Assembly: GCF_003627795.1 (NCBI RefSeq)
Contig: NZ_CP032686.1
Location: 248,001-312,000 of the forward strand
Source: Rhizobium sp. CCGE531
GTDB lineage: Bacteria; Pseudomonadota; Alphaproteobacteria; Rhizobiales; Rhizobiaceae
Length of the DNA: 64,000 bases
Direction: 5' to 3'
Shown: in pieces, positions 33,736-42,568 of the stretch
Layout: every line of letters starts with the position of its first letter
Numbering within the stretch: position 1 is the first letter of the stretch
The notes under the pieces: model-generated
Told to the model about the DNA's origin: nothing
Database searches by the model: none
What the model saw: the letters and a program-made list of their open reading frames with translations, nothing else
Made by a program: the position numbers and the translations under genes

Positions 33736-34605
33736 TCAGGAGTTGGAGGCGGCCTCGATCGCGAAGTCGCGATATGAGTGCAGCTTACGGCCCAGAAGTT
33801 TGGTCAGCCGTTCGACATCGCCAGCCTCCGGGATCATGCCATCGCTGACATAACGCTCGGCCATCAGCCGCATCTCATAAGCGGTCCACCTGGGCATGAA
33901 GGTTGCGAGGTTCTGCTCGAAGCCACTGGGGTCATCGCCGCCATAGGCAATCGGACGCCCCAGAACATCCGACCAGATCGCCGCCACGTCTTTGCCGGTA
34001 AGCGTGTCGGGGCCGACCAGATTGATCGTCTCGACCGGTAGCTTGCCGGAGGCTTGGTCACGACGGACGAGCTCGATCGCAGCGATTTCGGCGATATCGC
34101 GGACGTCGACCATCGCGATCCCCTTGTCGCCGATCGGCATCGGATAGACACCGTGGTTGAAGATGACGTCCTTGATCATGAGTTCATTGTCGATGAAGTA
34201 GGACGGACGCAGGATCGTGGCGTTGAAGCCCATCTGCTCGATCATCCGCTCAGCCCCGGACTTGACGGCAAAGTGCGGTACGTTGACGAAGCGGTCGGCG
34301 TGAATGACAGACAGGTAGACGACCCGATCGACGCCAGACTCCCGGGCGATGTTCAGGGTGATGATCGCCTGGGTGAATTCGTCTCCGGTAACGGCATTGA
34401 GCAGGAACAGCGTCTTGACGCCGCTGAAGGCAGTACGCAGCGCGTCGATATCCAGCAGATCGCCTTGCGCGACCTCGACGCCGGCCGGGAAGGCGACCTT
34501 CGAAGGATCACGGGTGAGAACGCGCACGCGGGCGTCACGCTTGACGAGCTGCTCGACCACATGGCGGCCGACACGACCGGTGGCACCTGTAACGAGAATA
34601 GTCAT
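33736..34605 (-). CDS. NmrA-like NAD(P)-binding reductase
   Basis: The 289-residue product opens TILVTGATGRVGRHVVEQLV, the dinucleotide-binding start of atypical SDR proteins. ALRTAFSGVKTLFLLNAVTG and ATILRPSYFIDNELMIKDVI follow the NmrA/azoreductase/QorB pattern and there is no typical SDR Tyr-Lys pair. Such proteins reduce quinones, azo dyes or nitro groups, or sense redox state. LysR genes of the kind at 35097 are often divergent from such reductases. The ribosome site is GGAGAAA. Confidence 0.88.
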   Translation of the reverse strand: MTILVTGATGRVGRHVVEQLVKRDARVRVLTRDPSKVAFPAGVEVAQGDLLDIDALRTAFSGVKTLFLLNAVTGDEFTQAIITLNIARESGVDRVVYLSVIHADRFVNVPHFAVKSGAERMIEQMGFNATILRPSYFIDNELMIKDVIFNHGVYPMPIGDKGIAMVDVRDIAEIAAIELVRRDQASGKLPVETINLVGPDTLTGKDVAAIWSDVLGRPIAYGGDDPSGFEQNLATFMPRWTAYEMRLMAERYVSDGMIPEAGDVERLTKLLGRKLHSYRDFAIEAASNS

Positions 34606-34737
34606 GGTGTTTTCTCCGGGTTGGTTTGCTTGACACCCGGACTATGATCGGTTCACCACAGAGCCGATAGCCGCCGAATTTGGACGCACCGTCTCATAGG
34701 CGGGACGGATTGCTAAACCCGAAGAGGCCGCGACGAG

Positions 34738-35094
34738 CTAACGCGTCGCATCATAGAGCACAACACGAAGGCCGGGCTTGTCTTCCGAAACCAGAATGCT
34801 GAGGTGGCGGGTCAACCAACCCACTTGTGGATCGCGCAGCTCGATTTCCGTGTCGCCAATTCGAACGATTTCGGGATCGACCCACCAGTCGTTTATGCGC
34901 AGCATATTGGGCCGTGGCGCCCGAAAATCTTCAAACAGGAGGTAGGCGGCCTCGTTGAAGGCCAGCACGTCCCAAGACCAGGAACGGGCATGATGCCTCG
35001 CTGTGTCGGGCTGGTTGACACCGCGAATATGGATGGTCCACTGATAGTCCGATAGACCGTCAATCGGGGATGCGCTGTCTCGCAGGTGAAACAT
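34738..35094 (-). pseudogene. MmyB-like ligand-binding fragment lacking its HTH
   Basis: The 118-residue frame resembles the C-terminal half of MmyB-like regulators: SWSWDVLAFNEAAYLLFEDF (normally RxWDVLAWNxAAxxLF), then LRDPQVGWLTRHLSILVSED and GLRVVLYDA. The N-terminal XRE HTH, normally about 100 residues, is missing. The first codon lies two bases from the start of the LysR gene on the other strand, a break-point-like junction. A minor stand-alone ligand domain is possible, but a truncated relic is more likely. Confidence 0.5.
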
Positions 35095-35096
35095 AG

Positions 35097-35987
35097 ATGG
35101 ACCTTCTCGCTCTCGCCGATTTCAATCTTGTGGCCCGTTACGGCGGCTTCGGCAAAGCGGCGCGCGCCACCGGCCGGCCGAAGGCGACCCTGTCGCGGCG
35201 CGTCGCGGAGCTGGAAAGCGGTCTCGATCTGAGGCTCTTCGAGCGAGGTGCCCGTGACCTGAAGCTCACCGAAGAAGGGCGGGCGCTGTTCGAACGGACA
35301 GGCGTTCTGCTTGCCGAGCTGGAAGAGACAGCTTCGGCGATTGCGTCCGGCGGCCACAAGCCGAAGGGGCGACTGCGGATCAGCGCGCCTCTCTTGTTCT
35401 CGCAGACTGCGATGGGAAAGATCGCAGCCGGCTTTGCCCTCGAATATCCTGAGGTGAGGCTGGAGGTGACCACCGAGGACCGGGCGGTCGACATGATCGA
35501 GGAGGGCTATGATCTGGTCATCCGGGTCAATCCGGATCCAGATGAGACCTTGGTCGGGCGAGCGTTCCTGCGCGATCGGCTGGTTGTCGTGGCTAATCCC
35601 AATCTTCTCCGGCCGATTGGCGATCTTCCCGTGCCGGGCGTCGTGCGGGGATCGAGCGACCGGCAGACATGGGAGGTCAGGACCGCCGCCGGCCGGTCGA
35701 CAATCATGATCGAACCCGTCCTCGCATTGTCGTCACTTGTCATGGTTCGGGATGCAGTCAGGGCAGGCGTTGGTGCGGCACGTCTTCCTGTTTCGCTGAT
35801 AAGTCACGACCTTGCCGATGGGGCGCTCGTCGAATGGGGCGAGATCGACGCACCTGAGATTACCTTGTGGGCGCTTTATCCATCGCGACGGTTGCTTAGT
35901 GCACGCGTCTCGGCATTTCTCGATTTTCTGAAACGAGCCTTCCCCCATGGAACACCTGATGAGCTTGCTGCCTATGTCGGCAAATGA
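35097..35987 (+). CDS. LysR-family transcriptional regulator
   Basis: The 296-residue product has the LysR HTH (FNLVARYGGFGKAARATGRP, KATLSRRVAELESGLDLRLF) and a CrgA-like effector domain (LRISAPLLFSQTAMGKIAAG, DRAVDMIEEGYDLVIRVNPD). A weak ribosome site supports the first ATG and there is no space upstream. The nearest divergent target is the NmrA-like reductase beyond the MmyB-like fragment, which is the common layout for this pair. It may also act on itself. Confidence 0.9.
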   Translation: MDLLALADFNLVARYGGFGKAARATGRPKATLSRRVAELESGLDLRLFERGARDLKLTEEGRALFERTGVLLAELEETASAIASGGHKPKGRLRISAPLLFSQTAMGKIAAGFALEYPEVRLEVTTEDRAVDMIEEGYDLVIRVNPDPDETLVGRAFLRDRLVVVANPNLLRPIGDLPVPGVVRGSSDRQTWEVRTAAGRSTIMIEPVLALSSLVMVRDAVRAGVGAARLPVSLISHDLADGALVEWGEIDAPEITLWALYPSRRLLSARVSAFLDFLKRAFPHGTPDELAAYVGK

Positions 35988-36115
35988 CAGTAGACTCAGC
36001 ACCGAAGCCGTGATTTGGCACAAGATGCGCCAGAATTTTCGTGAGCGCCGTGGTATCGCGCACGGCACGACTTCCCGCGAAAGCTCCTCAAGCCCTTCCA
36101 AAAACCTGACCAGGC

Positions 36116-38116
36116 TCAATTCTTGCGCCGCGGTGCTTTGCCCTGGGGCATGCTGCGTTTCGGTAGGGAACGCCGATCTTTCAGGAGGTGCAAAAACAGA
36201 TTCCGTTTTCTCCCGTGCTGGACAAGATCAATGTCACTGACAAGTTTTGCACCACCCGCGCGTCGCTCCAGGGTGATCTTGCGACTATGGAAGGCTTCCA
36301 GCTCAGCTCGATGCGCGACGCTTACGATGGTAACTTTCGGCAATTCGTGGATCACCATCTCCATCATCTTGTCTTGGCTCTTCTCATCGAGTGCAGACGT
36401 TGCCTCATCGAGCACGATGATATCGGGATCATGTAGCAGAAGGCGTGCAAATGCGAGCCTCTGCTTTTCGCCACCCGACAATGTCTGGTCCCATGGGGCA
36501 TCTTCCTCGATCTTGTCGTTCAGATAATCGAGTGCCACTTTGTCAAGGGCCGTCTTGATCTCATCCAGCGTCCAGCTATCGGCGGCGGCGGGATAGGCGA
36601 CTGCGCGGCGAAGTGTCCCGGAAGGGATATAAGGCCGTTGCGGCAACATGAACAGCCGTCTGTCGACGTGGAAATTGACGCTGCCGTCACCCCACGGCCA
36701 AAGACCCGCGATGGCTCGCACCAGCGTGCTCTTGCCTGTACCGGATTCTCCGGCTACGAGCACCCGCTCGCCTCGTTCGATCACGACCTGGGTTTCCTTG
36801 ACCACGGCGGTGCCGTCGTCCAACGACACGGAGAGATCGTTTAGGCTGAGCATCGCATCACCTTCAGTTTCACCGCGCTTGATGCGTCCCAAGGCGTCGC
36901 TCTGTTCCGCCCGCTCGAGCCCGTCAAGCGACATCATCAGCGAAGCAATGCGCCGTGCACAGGCGTTCCAATCGGCGAGACGGGGGTAGTTGTCGACCAG
37001 CCATCCGAACGCGCTCTGAACGATGGCGAAGGCAGAGGCAGCCTGCATGACCTGTCCAAGGGTCATGCTGCCTTCGAGAAATTTGGGCGCGCAAAGCAAA
37101 ATCGGCACGACCGGCGCAAACAGGCTCGACCCCTGCGACACAAGCGTCGTGCGCATGTGCTGGCCTGCAAGGAAGGCCCATTGCCTGAGCACGTTGGCAA
37201 ATGTCTTGTCGAGGTCGTTACGCTCCTCCTCTTCGCCGCCGAGCAATGCGATGCTCTCGCCGTTTTCCCGCACATGCGTCAGCGTATAGCGAAATTCGGC
37301 TTCCGCCTGATTTTTGACCTCGGAAACATGGACGAAATGGCGACCGATGACCGCCATCGAGCTGGAGGTGATTGCGGCGTAGAGGACCGCAGTGATGACG
37401 AGGAAGCCTGGAATAGTGACGGTCGAACCTCCGATTGTCAGGGTCAGGGCGCCACCAATCGTCCAGAGCACCACGATGAAGGTCGAAGCCGACAGGAATG
37501 CGGAAATGACACCAGCGATGAAATCGACAGGCGATTCGGTGGCGATCCGCAAATCCTCCGAGATGCGCGCTTCTGGGTTCTTGTGGTCGCCGCCGATGAG
37601 GTTCAACTGATAATAGCGGCCGTTTGCGAGCCAACGCGCGATGACTGAGTTCGTGAGCCAGGAACGCCAGCGACGCTGAATCGCCATACGAAGGAAGACT
37701 TGTGTAACGACAAGGGCTACACTTCCGAGCGCGAGTGGCAGGAAGACGGCGCTTAGAAAATATACGACGTGAGCATTGCGCTGCTCTATCGCGTCAAAAA
37801 TTGCGCGATTCCAGATATTGATCCCATACTGGAAGCCGACATTGGTGCCAATCAAGGTCAATAGGCCGATTGAGCACGGCCAAGCGAGCCCATCGCCGCC
37901 GCTGCCCCAATAACCGCGCGCGCTAATCCAGAAGCGCGTCAGCAAATACCTTTTTCGCGCCTGCTCGGCCTCGTCAGGCGTCAATGCTGGATCGGGTTCA
38001 ATGGCATCTGGCGGCTGCTCGACCTCGACAGTCGATGCCTTCTTTTGGCGCGACCTCTTGGCACCACGGAGCTTGATGCCGTCGACCGATTTCGGTTTGG
38101 ATTTAGCGTCGGTCAT
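36116..38116 (-). CDS. SbmA/BacA-like ABC transporter, fused membrane and ATPase domains
   Basis: The 666-residue product has a charged N-terminal extension (residues 1-55), a six-helix membrane domain of the ABC_membrane_2 type (about 60-380; RRWRSWLTNSVIARWLANGR, NPEARISEDLRIATESPVDF) and an ATPase: Walker A GESGTGKST, signature TLSGGEKQR, Walker B IIVLDEATSALD. All motifs are intact, unlike the exporter at 28121. Close relatives include YddA and the BclA/BacA peptide uptake group of rhizobia. Start ATG 38116; a GTG two codons earlier is possible. It may move peptides, perhaps related to the YcaO-TfuA locus. Confidence 0.88.
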   Translation of the reverse strand: MTDAKSKPKSVDGIKLRGAKRSRQKKASTVEVEQPPDAIEPDPALTPDEAEQARKRYLLTRFWISARGYWGSGGDGLAWPCSIGLLTLIGTNVGFQYGINIWNRAIFDAIEQRNAHVVYFLSAVFLPLALGSVALVVTQVFLRMAIQRRWRSWLTNSVIARWLANGRYYQLNLIGGDHKNPEARISEDLRIATESPVDFIAGVISAFLSASTFIVVLWTIGGALTLTIGGSTVTIPGFLVITAVLYAAITSSSMAVIGRHFVHVSEVKNQAEAEFRYTLTHVRENGESIALLGGEEEERNDLDKTFANVLRQWAFLAGQHMRTTLVSQGSSLFAPVVPILLCAPKFLEGSMTLGQVMQAASAFAIVQSAFGWLVDNYPRLADWNACARRIASLMMSLDGLERAEQSDALGRIKRGETEGDAMLSLNDLSVSLDDGTAVVKETQVVIERGERVLVAGESGTGKSTLVRAIAGLWPWGDGSVNFHVDRRLFMLPQRPYIPSGTLRRAVAYPAAADSWTLDEIKTALDKVALDYLNDKIEEDAPWDQTLSGGEKQRLAFARLLLHDPDIIVLDEATSALDEKSQDKMMEMVIHELPKVTIVSVAHRAELEAFHSRKITLERRAGGAKLVSDIDLVQHGRKRNLFLHLLKDRRSLPKRSMPQGKAPRRKN

Positions 38117-38236
38117 AGGCACGACAACGGCTTAAAAATCAAAAAGTTTCATGAATGCCAGTGTTGAACATGGCATCGGAGGGGTCGCCGGCAGTCTGTC
38201 ACGCAAAATGATGGTGTGGCTGTTCGACGGCCTTGG

Positions 38237-38261
38237 GGAACCGTCCGTCGCAAATGACGTT
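38237..38261 (+). promoter_or_regulatory. EcfG-type promoter, exact consensus
   Basis: GGAAC (38237-38241), 16 bases, CGTT (38258-38261): an exact general-stress promoter 22 bases before the start of the small gene at 38284. Confidence 0.65.
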
Positions 38262-38283
38262 TCAGTATCAGGAGGAATTCACT

Positions 38284-38544
38284 ATGTGCCCGCAAAAGCC
38301 AATAACTGCACCGGTCTGCGCGCCCGGATTTGGATTGCCGAACCCCATACAACATTACCCCCAGCAATTGCCCCCTCTTGCCGCTTCAGAGAGCGAGAAA
38401 GAGGCGTATGAAGAGGGAATCAAAGCTGGAAAGCGTGAGGCGGAAGACAAAAAGAATCCCTATCCCGCCAGCAGCGAACAGGCCAAAGCTTATGAGCATG
38501 GCTACCTCGATGGTCAGAAAATCCGATTTGAAGATTTATTTTAG
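38284..38544 (+). CDS. Small Pro/Glu/Lys-rich stress protein
   Basis: The 86-residue product has an excellent ribosome site (CAGGAGGAATTCACT). A Pro-rich start (PITAPVCAPGFGLPNPIQHY) is followed by a charged helical part with two similar segments: EKEAYEEGIKAGKREAEDKK and QAKAYEHGYLDGQKI. The Y-x-x-G-x-x-x-G pattern is known in small ribosome-modulation-factor-like or DUF-type stress proteins. Its promoter is an exact EcfG match, so it is made in stationary phase or under stress. Function unknown. Confidence 0.7.
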   Translation: MCPQKPITAPVCAPGFGLPNPIQHYPQQLPPLAASESEKEAYEEGIKAGKREAEDKKNPYPASSEQAKAYEHGYLDGQKIRFEDLF

Positions 38545-38948
38545 CGATGGACGATTTCGGCGCGCTGCGCGGAAGATGAGCATGCAACAGGCACGGCACA
38601 TCTCAGCGACATTGCCGGCCGTTCGACGCTTGGTCGGCGCTGCGCTACGCTACCGCAGCACCAACCACCTCTACCGTGTTCCCCGTTGCCGAATTAGGTT
38701 CCAGCCCTCCAAAGTAGTGCTGGGGCATGACAGATACGCTTTGTGACTTTAAAGCTGCTTTTATCGATACCTGACGCGTGTTACCGTGCTATCAATCATC
38801 GTAATGAGGGATTTTACTAGCTTTTCAAAACAGCAATCGGAACTCTTTTAACATAGTGCATAGCTGACTTTGAGTACTTTACTGGAACGTTGTGAATTCG
38901 CGGGAGACCTGCGAACATAAAGGCGGTTTCTCTTCTGGCGATTTCCTC
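38545..38948. other. Intergenic stretch before the YcaO-TfuA unit
   Basis: About 400 bases, getting AT-rich toward the right. A long plus-strand frame here is only a shadow of the preceding gene. No gene seen. The promoter of the XRE-BTAD-YcaO-TfuA unit should be in this stretch, but no clear -35/-10 pair was found. Confidence 0.5.
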
Positions 38949-39332
38949 ATGGACAAAAAATTCGATGCGATCGATGTTGAAGTTGGATCACGCATCCGAC
39001 TGCGCCGGGAGGAATTGTCAATTGCGCAGGATATATTAGCCGAGAAGCTTTGCATAAGCCCTCAACAGCTCGACAGATGTGAATGCGGCATCGAAAAACT
39101 CGGTGCCAGTCGCCTTCTCCGCATTTCTGAAATCCTCGGTGTCCCGGTCATGTTTTTCTTCAGAAGCGTATCGGACGACGCCCTTCCTTCTATGGAGGCG
39201 ATAGCTGATTTTCGACTTGCCAAGCATCATAAGGCCGTTCTGCACACAGCCTTATCGGGGATTGAAGACAAGCGGTTGCGGGCAAAGATCCTCGCTTTTG
39301 TGCAATCAAGCAAACCTGACAACGAGCGCTGA
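38949..39332 (+). CDS. XRE-family HTH regulator
   Basis: The 127-residue product carries a HTH_XRE domain (residues 10-70): DVEVGSRIRLRREELSIAQD, LAEKLCISPQQLDRCECGIE and RLLRISEILGVPVMFFFRSV. A helical tail follows. Rhizobial XRE proteins of this form often act as stand-alone repressors. It starts a tightly packed unit, nine bases before the BTAD gene. The ATG at 38949 gives the usual N-terminus; a GTG at 38892 would add 19 residues. It may sense or limit expression of the peptide-modifying genes. Confidence 0.85.
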   Translation: MDKKFDAIDVEVGSRIRLRREELSIAQDILAEKLCISPQQLDRCECGIEKLGASRLLRISEILGVPVMFFFRSVSDDALPSMEAIADFRLAKHHKAVLHTALSGIEDKRLRAKILAFVQSSKPDNER

Positions 39333-39341
39333 CCTAGCAAG

Positions 39342-41150
39342 ATGACATTTCATTTAACGACACTCGGCAGTTGCGCCCTTTATGATGAGAAGGGTGATCG
39401 CATGAACGTGCCAAAACAGGCGCTGCTCATGCTTGCCTATCTCTATGATTGTCGACGATCGATGCCACGGAAGGATCTGGCGGCTTTTCTCTGGCCCGGC
39501 AATCTTCAGGCCGCCGGCGCCAATCTGAGGTCGACCCTCCTGCGTTTGACGACCGCGACGTCCAAATCCTCCAGGCAGCTGATCAGCGATGTTGCGGCGA
39601 ACCTCACATTGAACTTCGACGCATTGCGGTGCGACCTGGATACTATCGAAAATACGTCCGGCGTTGCCAGGCTTAGTGCGCTCGCCGATGCCGTCGCCAA
39701 GAATTTTCTGCCCACTTACGGCAGCGGCTCCGGAGCCGTGGCTGTCTGGGTGCGCGACGTTCGGGCACGGCTGGCAGGGGAGCTGCGAGCGGAATTCTTC
39801 AAGACAATGGGCCAACCCTCCTGGTCCCAAAATCGCAGCGAATTGAAGCGTGCAGCCATGCTTCTGCTGGATTGGGACCAGACCGATGATGAGGTCAGGG
39901 CGGCGCTTGGCGAGAAAATCACGTCTTACAGTCAGTTGATTGGCGGAACGAAAGATCCGAATTCAAGCCATTCGGCTCAAGATATGCTTCCGGTTGCCGC
40001 CGACAACCTAGTGCCGCGTATCGCCCTGCTTCCGCCTGAGACGCTGGAGGAGTCAGAGCGAGCCGGATCGGTCGCAAATGCTGTTATCGAAGACCTGACG
40101 ATCAGTCTTTGCGTCGACCGAAGCGTATCCGTAGTCGCTCCCTACACCGCCGAGCAGATCCGCTCCTCAAACGACAAGGCTGGGCTTCTCAAGCAACATA
40201 ACGTGGTCTATGCGCTCGATACGAAGAGGACGGGCGACAGCCTTTTCGCACAGCTGATTTTCATGCCGCGGGATGAAATTGTCTGGGCAACGCGCGTCCA
40301 GCTGAATAGCGCGGCCATAACGGAGCATCGCAACGCGATCGCCACTGCCATCCAGAACTCCATTATCGAGCGTGTTGGCGCCTTCCACCACATAGTTTCC
40401 GATTTTGGTTGCAAGCCTGAGGCCTATTTTGCCTATCTCGAGGGCGTGCAATGCCTGTCCCGCCTAGGTCTTCAGAATGTCCGTCGCGCGCGCAAGCATT
40501 TCAAGCAGGCTCTCGAGCATGAGCGGGGTTTTGCGGCGGCACTTGCGGGCATCGCTAGAACGTTGACGATGGAATGGGTTCTGACGGCCCGCGGCGATGG
40601 CGATCTGTTGCATCAAGCGGAAAAAATGGCGGCGGATGCAATCCGCGATGACAGCCAGTTCGCCGGAGGCTTCAAGGAAATCGGCGTAGCCCGGCTCTAC
40701 CGCGGAAATATCGACGGCAGCCTCGAGGCCTTGTCGAATGCCGAGGACCTTAGCCCGCACTATGCTGATGTGATTTGCAGCCACGCCGACAGCCTTACCC
40801 ATGGCGCCAATCCGAAAGCGGCATTGGAGAAGGTTGCAACTGCGCTTGATCTTAATCCGCTTGCCCCGGACTATTATTATTGGACCGCGGCAGGAGCCAG
40901 CTATTTCCTTGGGGAATATACCGAAGCATTGGCTTATCTGGACAGGATGAGAGATCCAGGGCCGGCAAGCAGGCTCGCGGCCGCAAGTTGGGCAATGCAA
41001 GGGGATCTTGCCAAGGCTAAGACATATCGACTGCGCGCCCTGCGCGATAATCCGAATTTCGATCTTGAGGCATGGTTGTCCATGATTCCAAACAAGGAAA
41101 AGTGGCAAACAGAGCATTACAGGGAGGGCCTATTGAAGGCCGGCTTTTAA
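39342..41150 (+). CDS. BTAD/TPR-type transcriptional activator, SARP-like
   Basis: The 602-residue product has a winged-helix and BTAD N-terminal part (about 1-200): TFHLTTLGSCALYDEKGDRM, PRKDLAAFLWPGNLQAAGAN, LRSTLLRLTTATSKSSRQLI. A TolB-like middle (RIALLPPETLEESERAGSVA, VYALDTKRTGDSLFAQLIFM) and a TPR run from about 380 to 580 follow (RKHFKQALEHERGFAAALAG, GNIDGSLEALSNAEDLSPHY, GEYTEALAYLDRM). Such activators are found in front of secondary-metabolite genes in actinomycetes and often in rhizobia. Position in the unit points to control of the YcaO and TfuA genes. Confidence 0.8.
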   Translation: MTFHLTTLGSCALYDEKGDRMNVPKQALLMLAYLYDCRRSMPRKDLAAFLWPGNLQAAGANLRSTLLRLTTATSKSSRQLISDVAANLTLNFDALRCDLDTIENTSGVARLSALADAVAKNFLPTYGSGSGAVAVWVRDVRARLAGELRAEFFKTMGQPSWSQNRSELKRAAMLLLDWDQTDDEVRAALGEKITSYSQLIGGTKDPNSSHSAQDMLPVAADNLVPRIALLPPETLEESERAGSVANAVIEDLTISLCVDRSVSVVAPYTAEQIRSSNDKAGLLKQHNVVYALDTKRTGDSLFAQLIFMPRDEIVWATRVQLNSAAITEHRNAIATAIQNSIIERVGAFHHIVSDFGCKPEAYFAYLEGVQCLSRLGLQNVRRARKHFKQALEHERGFAAALAGIARTLTMEWVLTARGDGDLLHQAEKMAADAIRDDSQFAGGFKEIGVARLYRGNIDGSLEALSNAEDLSPHYADVICSHADSLTHGANPKAALEKVATALDLNPLAPDYYYWTAAGASYFLGEYTEALAYLDRMRDPGPASRLAAASWAMQGDLAKAKTYRLRALRDNPNFDLEAWLSMIPNKEKWQTEHYREGLLKAGF

Positions 41151-41162
41151 AAGGAAGAAATT

Positions 41163-41381
41163 ATGGCAGGTGCAGTTCTGATTGGGATTAAAGGCGAAAA
41201 AGGGCTCTGGCTGGTTGACCTCGAAAAGGGGACTGTCGTGCGATATACGCACAGGCTGTCGGGTGATCTGGCGAAGGCTGAATCCTGGCGGGCGAAAGGG
41301 GTCAGAGTGGAGAAAGATGTCGATTTCGCCGTGGCGTTAAAGTCGGCAAGCTCCGCGGCCTCAGGCCTTTATGAGGGTTAG
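41163..41381 (+). CDS. 72-residue protein, possible substrate or partner of YcaO-TfuA
   Basis: The 72-residue product follows AGGAAGAAATT, 12 bases behind the BTAD gene, and precedes YcaO by 14 bases. It starts MAGAVLIGIKGEKGLWLVDL with a strand-rich Gly/Leu/Val pattern, a charged middle (EKGTVVRYTHRLSGDLAKAE) and a Ser/Ala-rich tail (LKSASSAASGLYEG). It has no Cys. The position between regulator and modifying enzyme is where a ribosomally made precursor usually lies; a structural partner is equally possible. No family recognised. Confidence 0.7.
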   Translation: MAGAVLIGIKGEKGLWLVDLEKGTVVRYTHRLSGDLAKAESWRAKGVRVEKDVDFAVALKSASSAASGLYEG

Positions 41382-41395
41382 GCGCTCGTTGATCG

Positions 41396-42568
41396 GTGTC
41401 AAACGACTTTAGAGCCTGCTCTCCCGGCGAAACCTTGTCGAGGGTTTGGCCCTATCTGGGTCGGCTTGGCATAACCCGTGTCGGCCGCCAGACCGAGCTC
41501 GATCGAATAGGCATTCCCGTTTGGTGCGCCTACGCCCCGAACTCCAAGGCGATCGTCGTCGCCCAGGGCAAAGGTCTGGACGACGTTTCCGCGAAAACAT
41601 CCGCGGTGATGGAAGCGATCGAGCGATCGGTCGCGACCCAACCCTACTGTTCAGCGTTGATGGCAAGTCAAGATGATCTTGCCTCCGGCGACTATCCGAT
41701 GGATTGCCTGGACGATCTGCTGGCGATTGGCGCGCAGCCGGTAGAAACCACTGAACAGATCAGATGGTCTCAAGCCCGCGATCTGGCGAAGAACGCCTCG
41801 ATATTCGTCCCTTTCGAGGCCATTCATCTTGACCGAACGCATGTCAGCCCACGCTTTTGGGTGTCATCGGACGGATTGGCGTCCGGGAACACTTGGCACG
41901 AGGCAGTCCTGCATGGGTTGCTGGAGCGGATAGAGCGGGATGCTTGTGCCCTCTGGAATGTTGGCGAGCCGGAGTGTCGGTACGCACGCCGGATAGATCC
42001 GCATAGCATCGAAGATGAGGATATTCGCGAGATGCTGGAGAGGATTTTCTCGGCGGACTTCGATCTCGCCCTTTTCGATGTGACGAGCGATCTAGCCGTT
42101 GCCTCCATCGTCGCGTTGCTGCGGCCGAAAGGGGATGACGGCGCGCTCAGATATGCCGACTTGACCATGGGGGCAGGCGCATCCTTATCCCCCAAGGTGG
42201 CCGCAGCCCGGGCAATTTCCGAGGCCGTGCAATCTCGAATGACGTTCATCGCCGGCGCTAGAGATGATCTTGTGCCTGAGCTGTTCTCACGCCGTGCCGA
42301 TCCCGCCCATCTGCAATCGTTCCGGGTTCGATACACGACGAACCTCAACGAATTGCCGACGATGCCCGCCGAGTCTGCGCGAGATGCACTCGACCACCTT
42401 GTCGAGACTCTGTTGGGATGCGGTATTGACCAGCTTTATGCAATCGAGCTGGCACCCGAATGGTTGCCGGCATCGGTCGCAAAGGTTTTCGCGCCGCAAC
42501 TCGAACATCCGGACGGGGATCGCCGAATTCGTTTCGGCAGCCGCGCGCTGTCAAAGGGTTTCCTATGA
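41396..42568 (+). CDS. YcaO-domain protein, TfuA-associated
   Basis: The 390-residue product has the YcaO fold with ATP/Mg motifs: SAVMEAIER (residues 69-77), WHEAVLHGLLERIERDACAL, and SEAVQSRMTFIAGARDD. RLGITRVGRQTELDRIGIPV is the typical N-terminal start of TfuA-type YcaO proteins. The Pro-rich end of heterocyclising YcaOs is missing, as expected in the TfuA branch, which is linked to thioamide formation on peptides and proteins. The GTG start at 41396 is the best fit; the ribosome site is poor. The TfuA ATG overlaps its stop. Confidence 0.93.
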   Translation: MSNDFRACSPGETLSRVWPYLGRLGITRVGRQTELDRIGIPVWCAYAPNSKAIVVAQGKGLDDVSAKTSAVMEAIERSVATQPYCSALMASQDDLASGDYPMDCLDDLLAIGAQPVETTEQIRWSQARDLAKNASIFVPFEAIHLDRTHVSPRFWVSSDGLASGNTWHEAVLHGLLERIERDACALWNVGEPECRYARRIDPHSIEDEDIREMLERIFSADFDLALFDVTSDLAVASIVALLRPKGDDGALRYADLTMGAGASLSPKVAAARAISEAVQSRMTFIAGARDDLVPELFSRRADPAHLQSFRVRYTTNLNELPTMPAESARDALDHLVETLLGCGIDQLYAIELAPEWLPASVAKVFAPQLEHPDGDRRIRFGSRALSKGFL

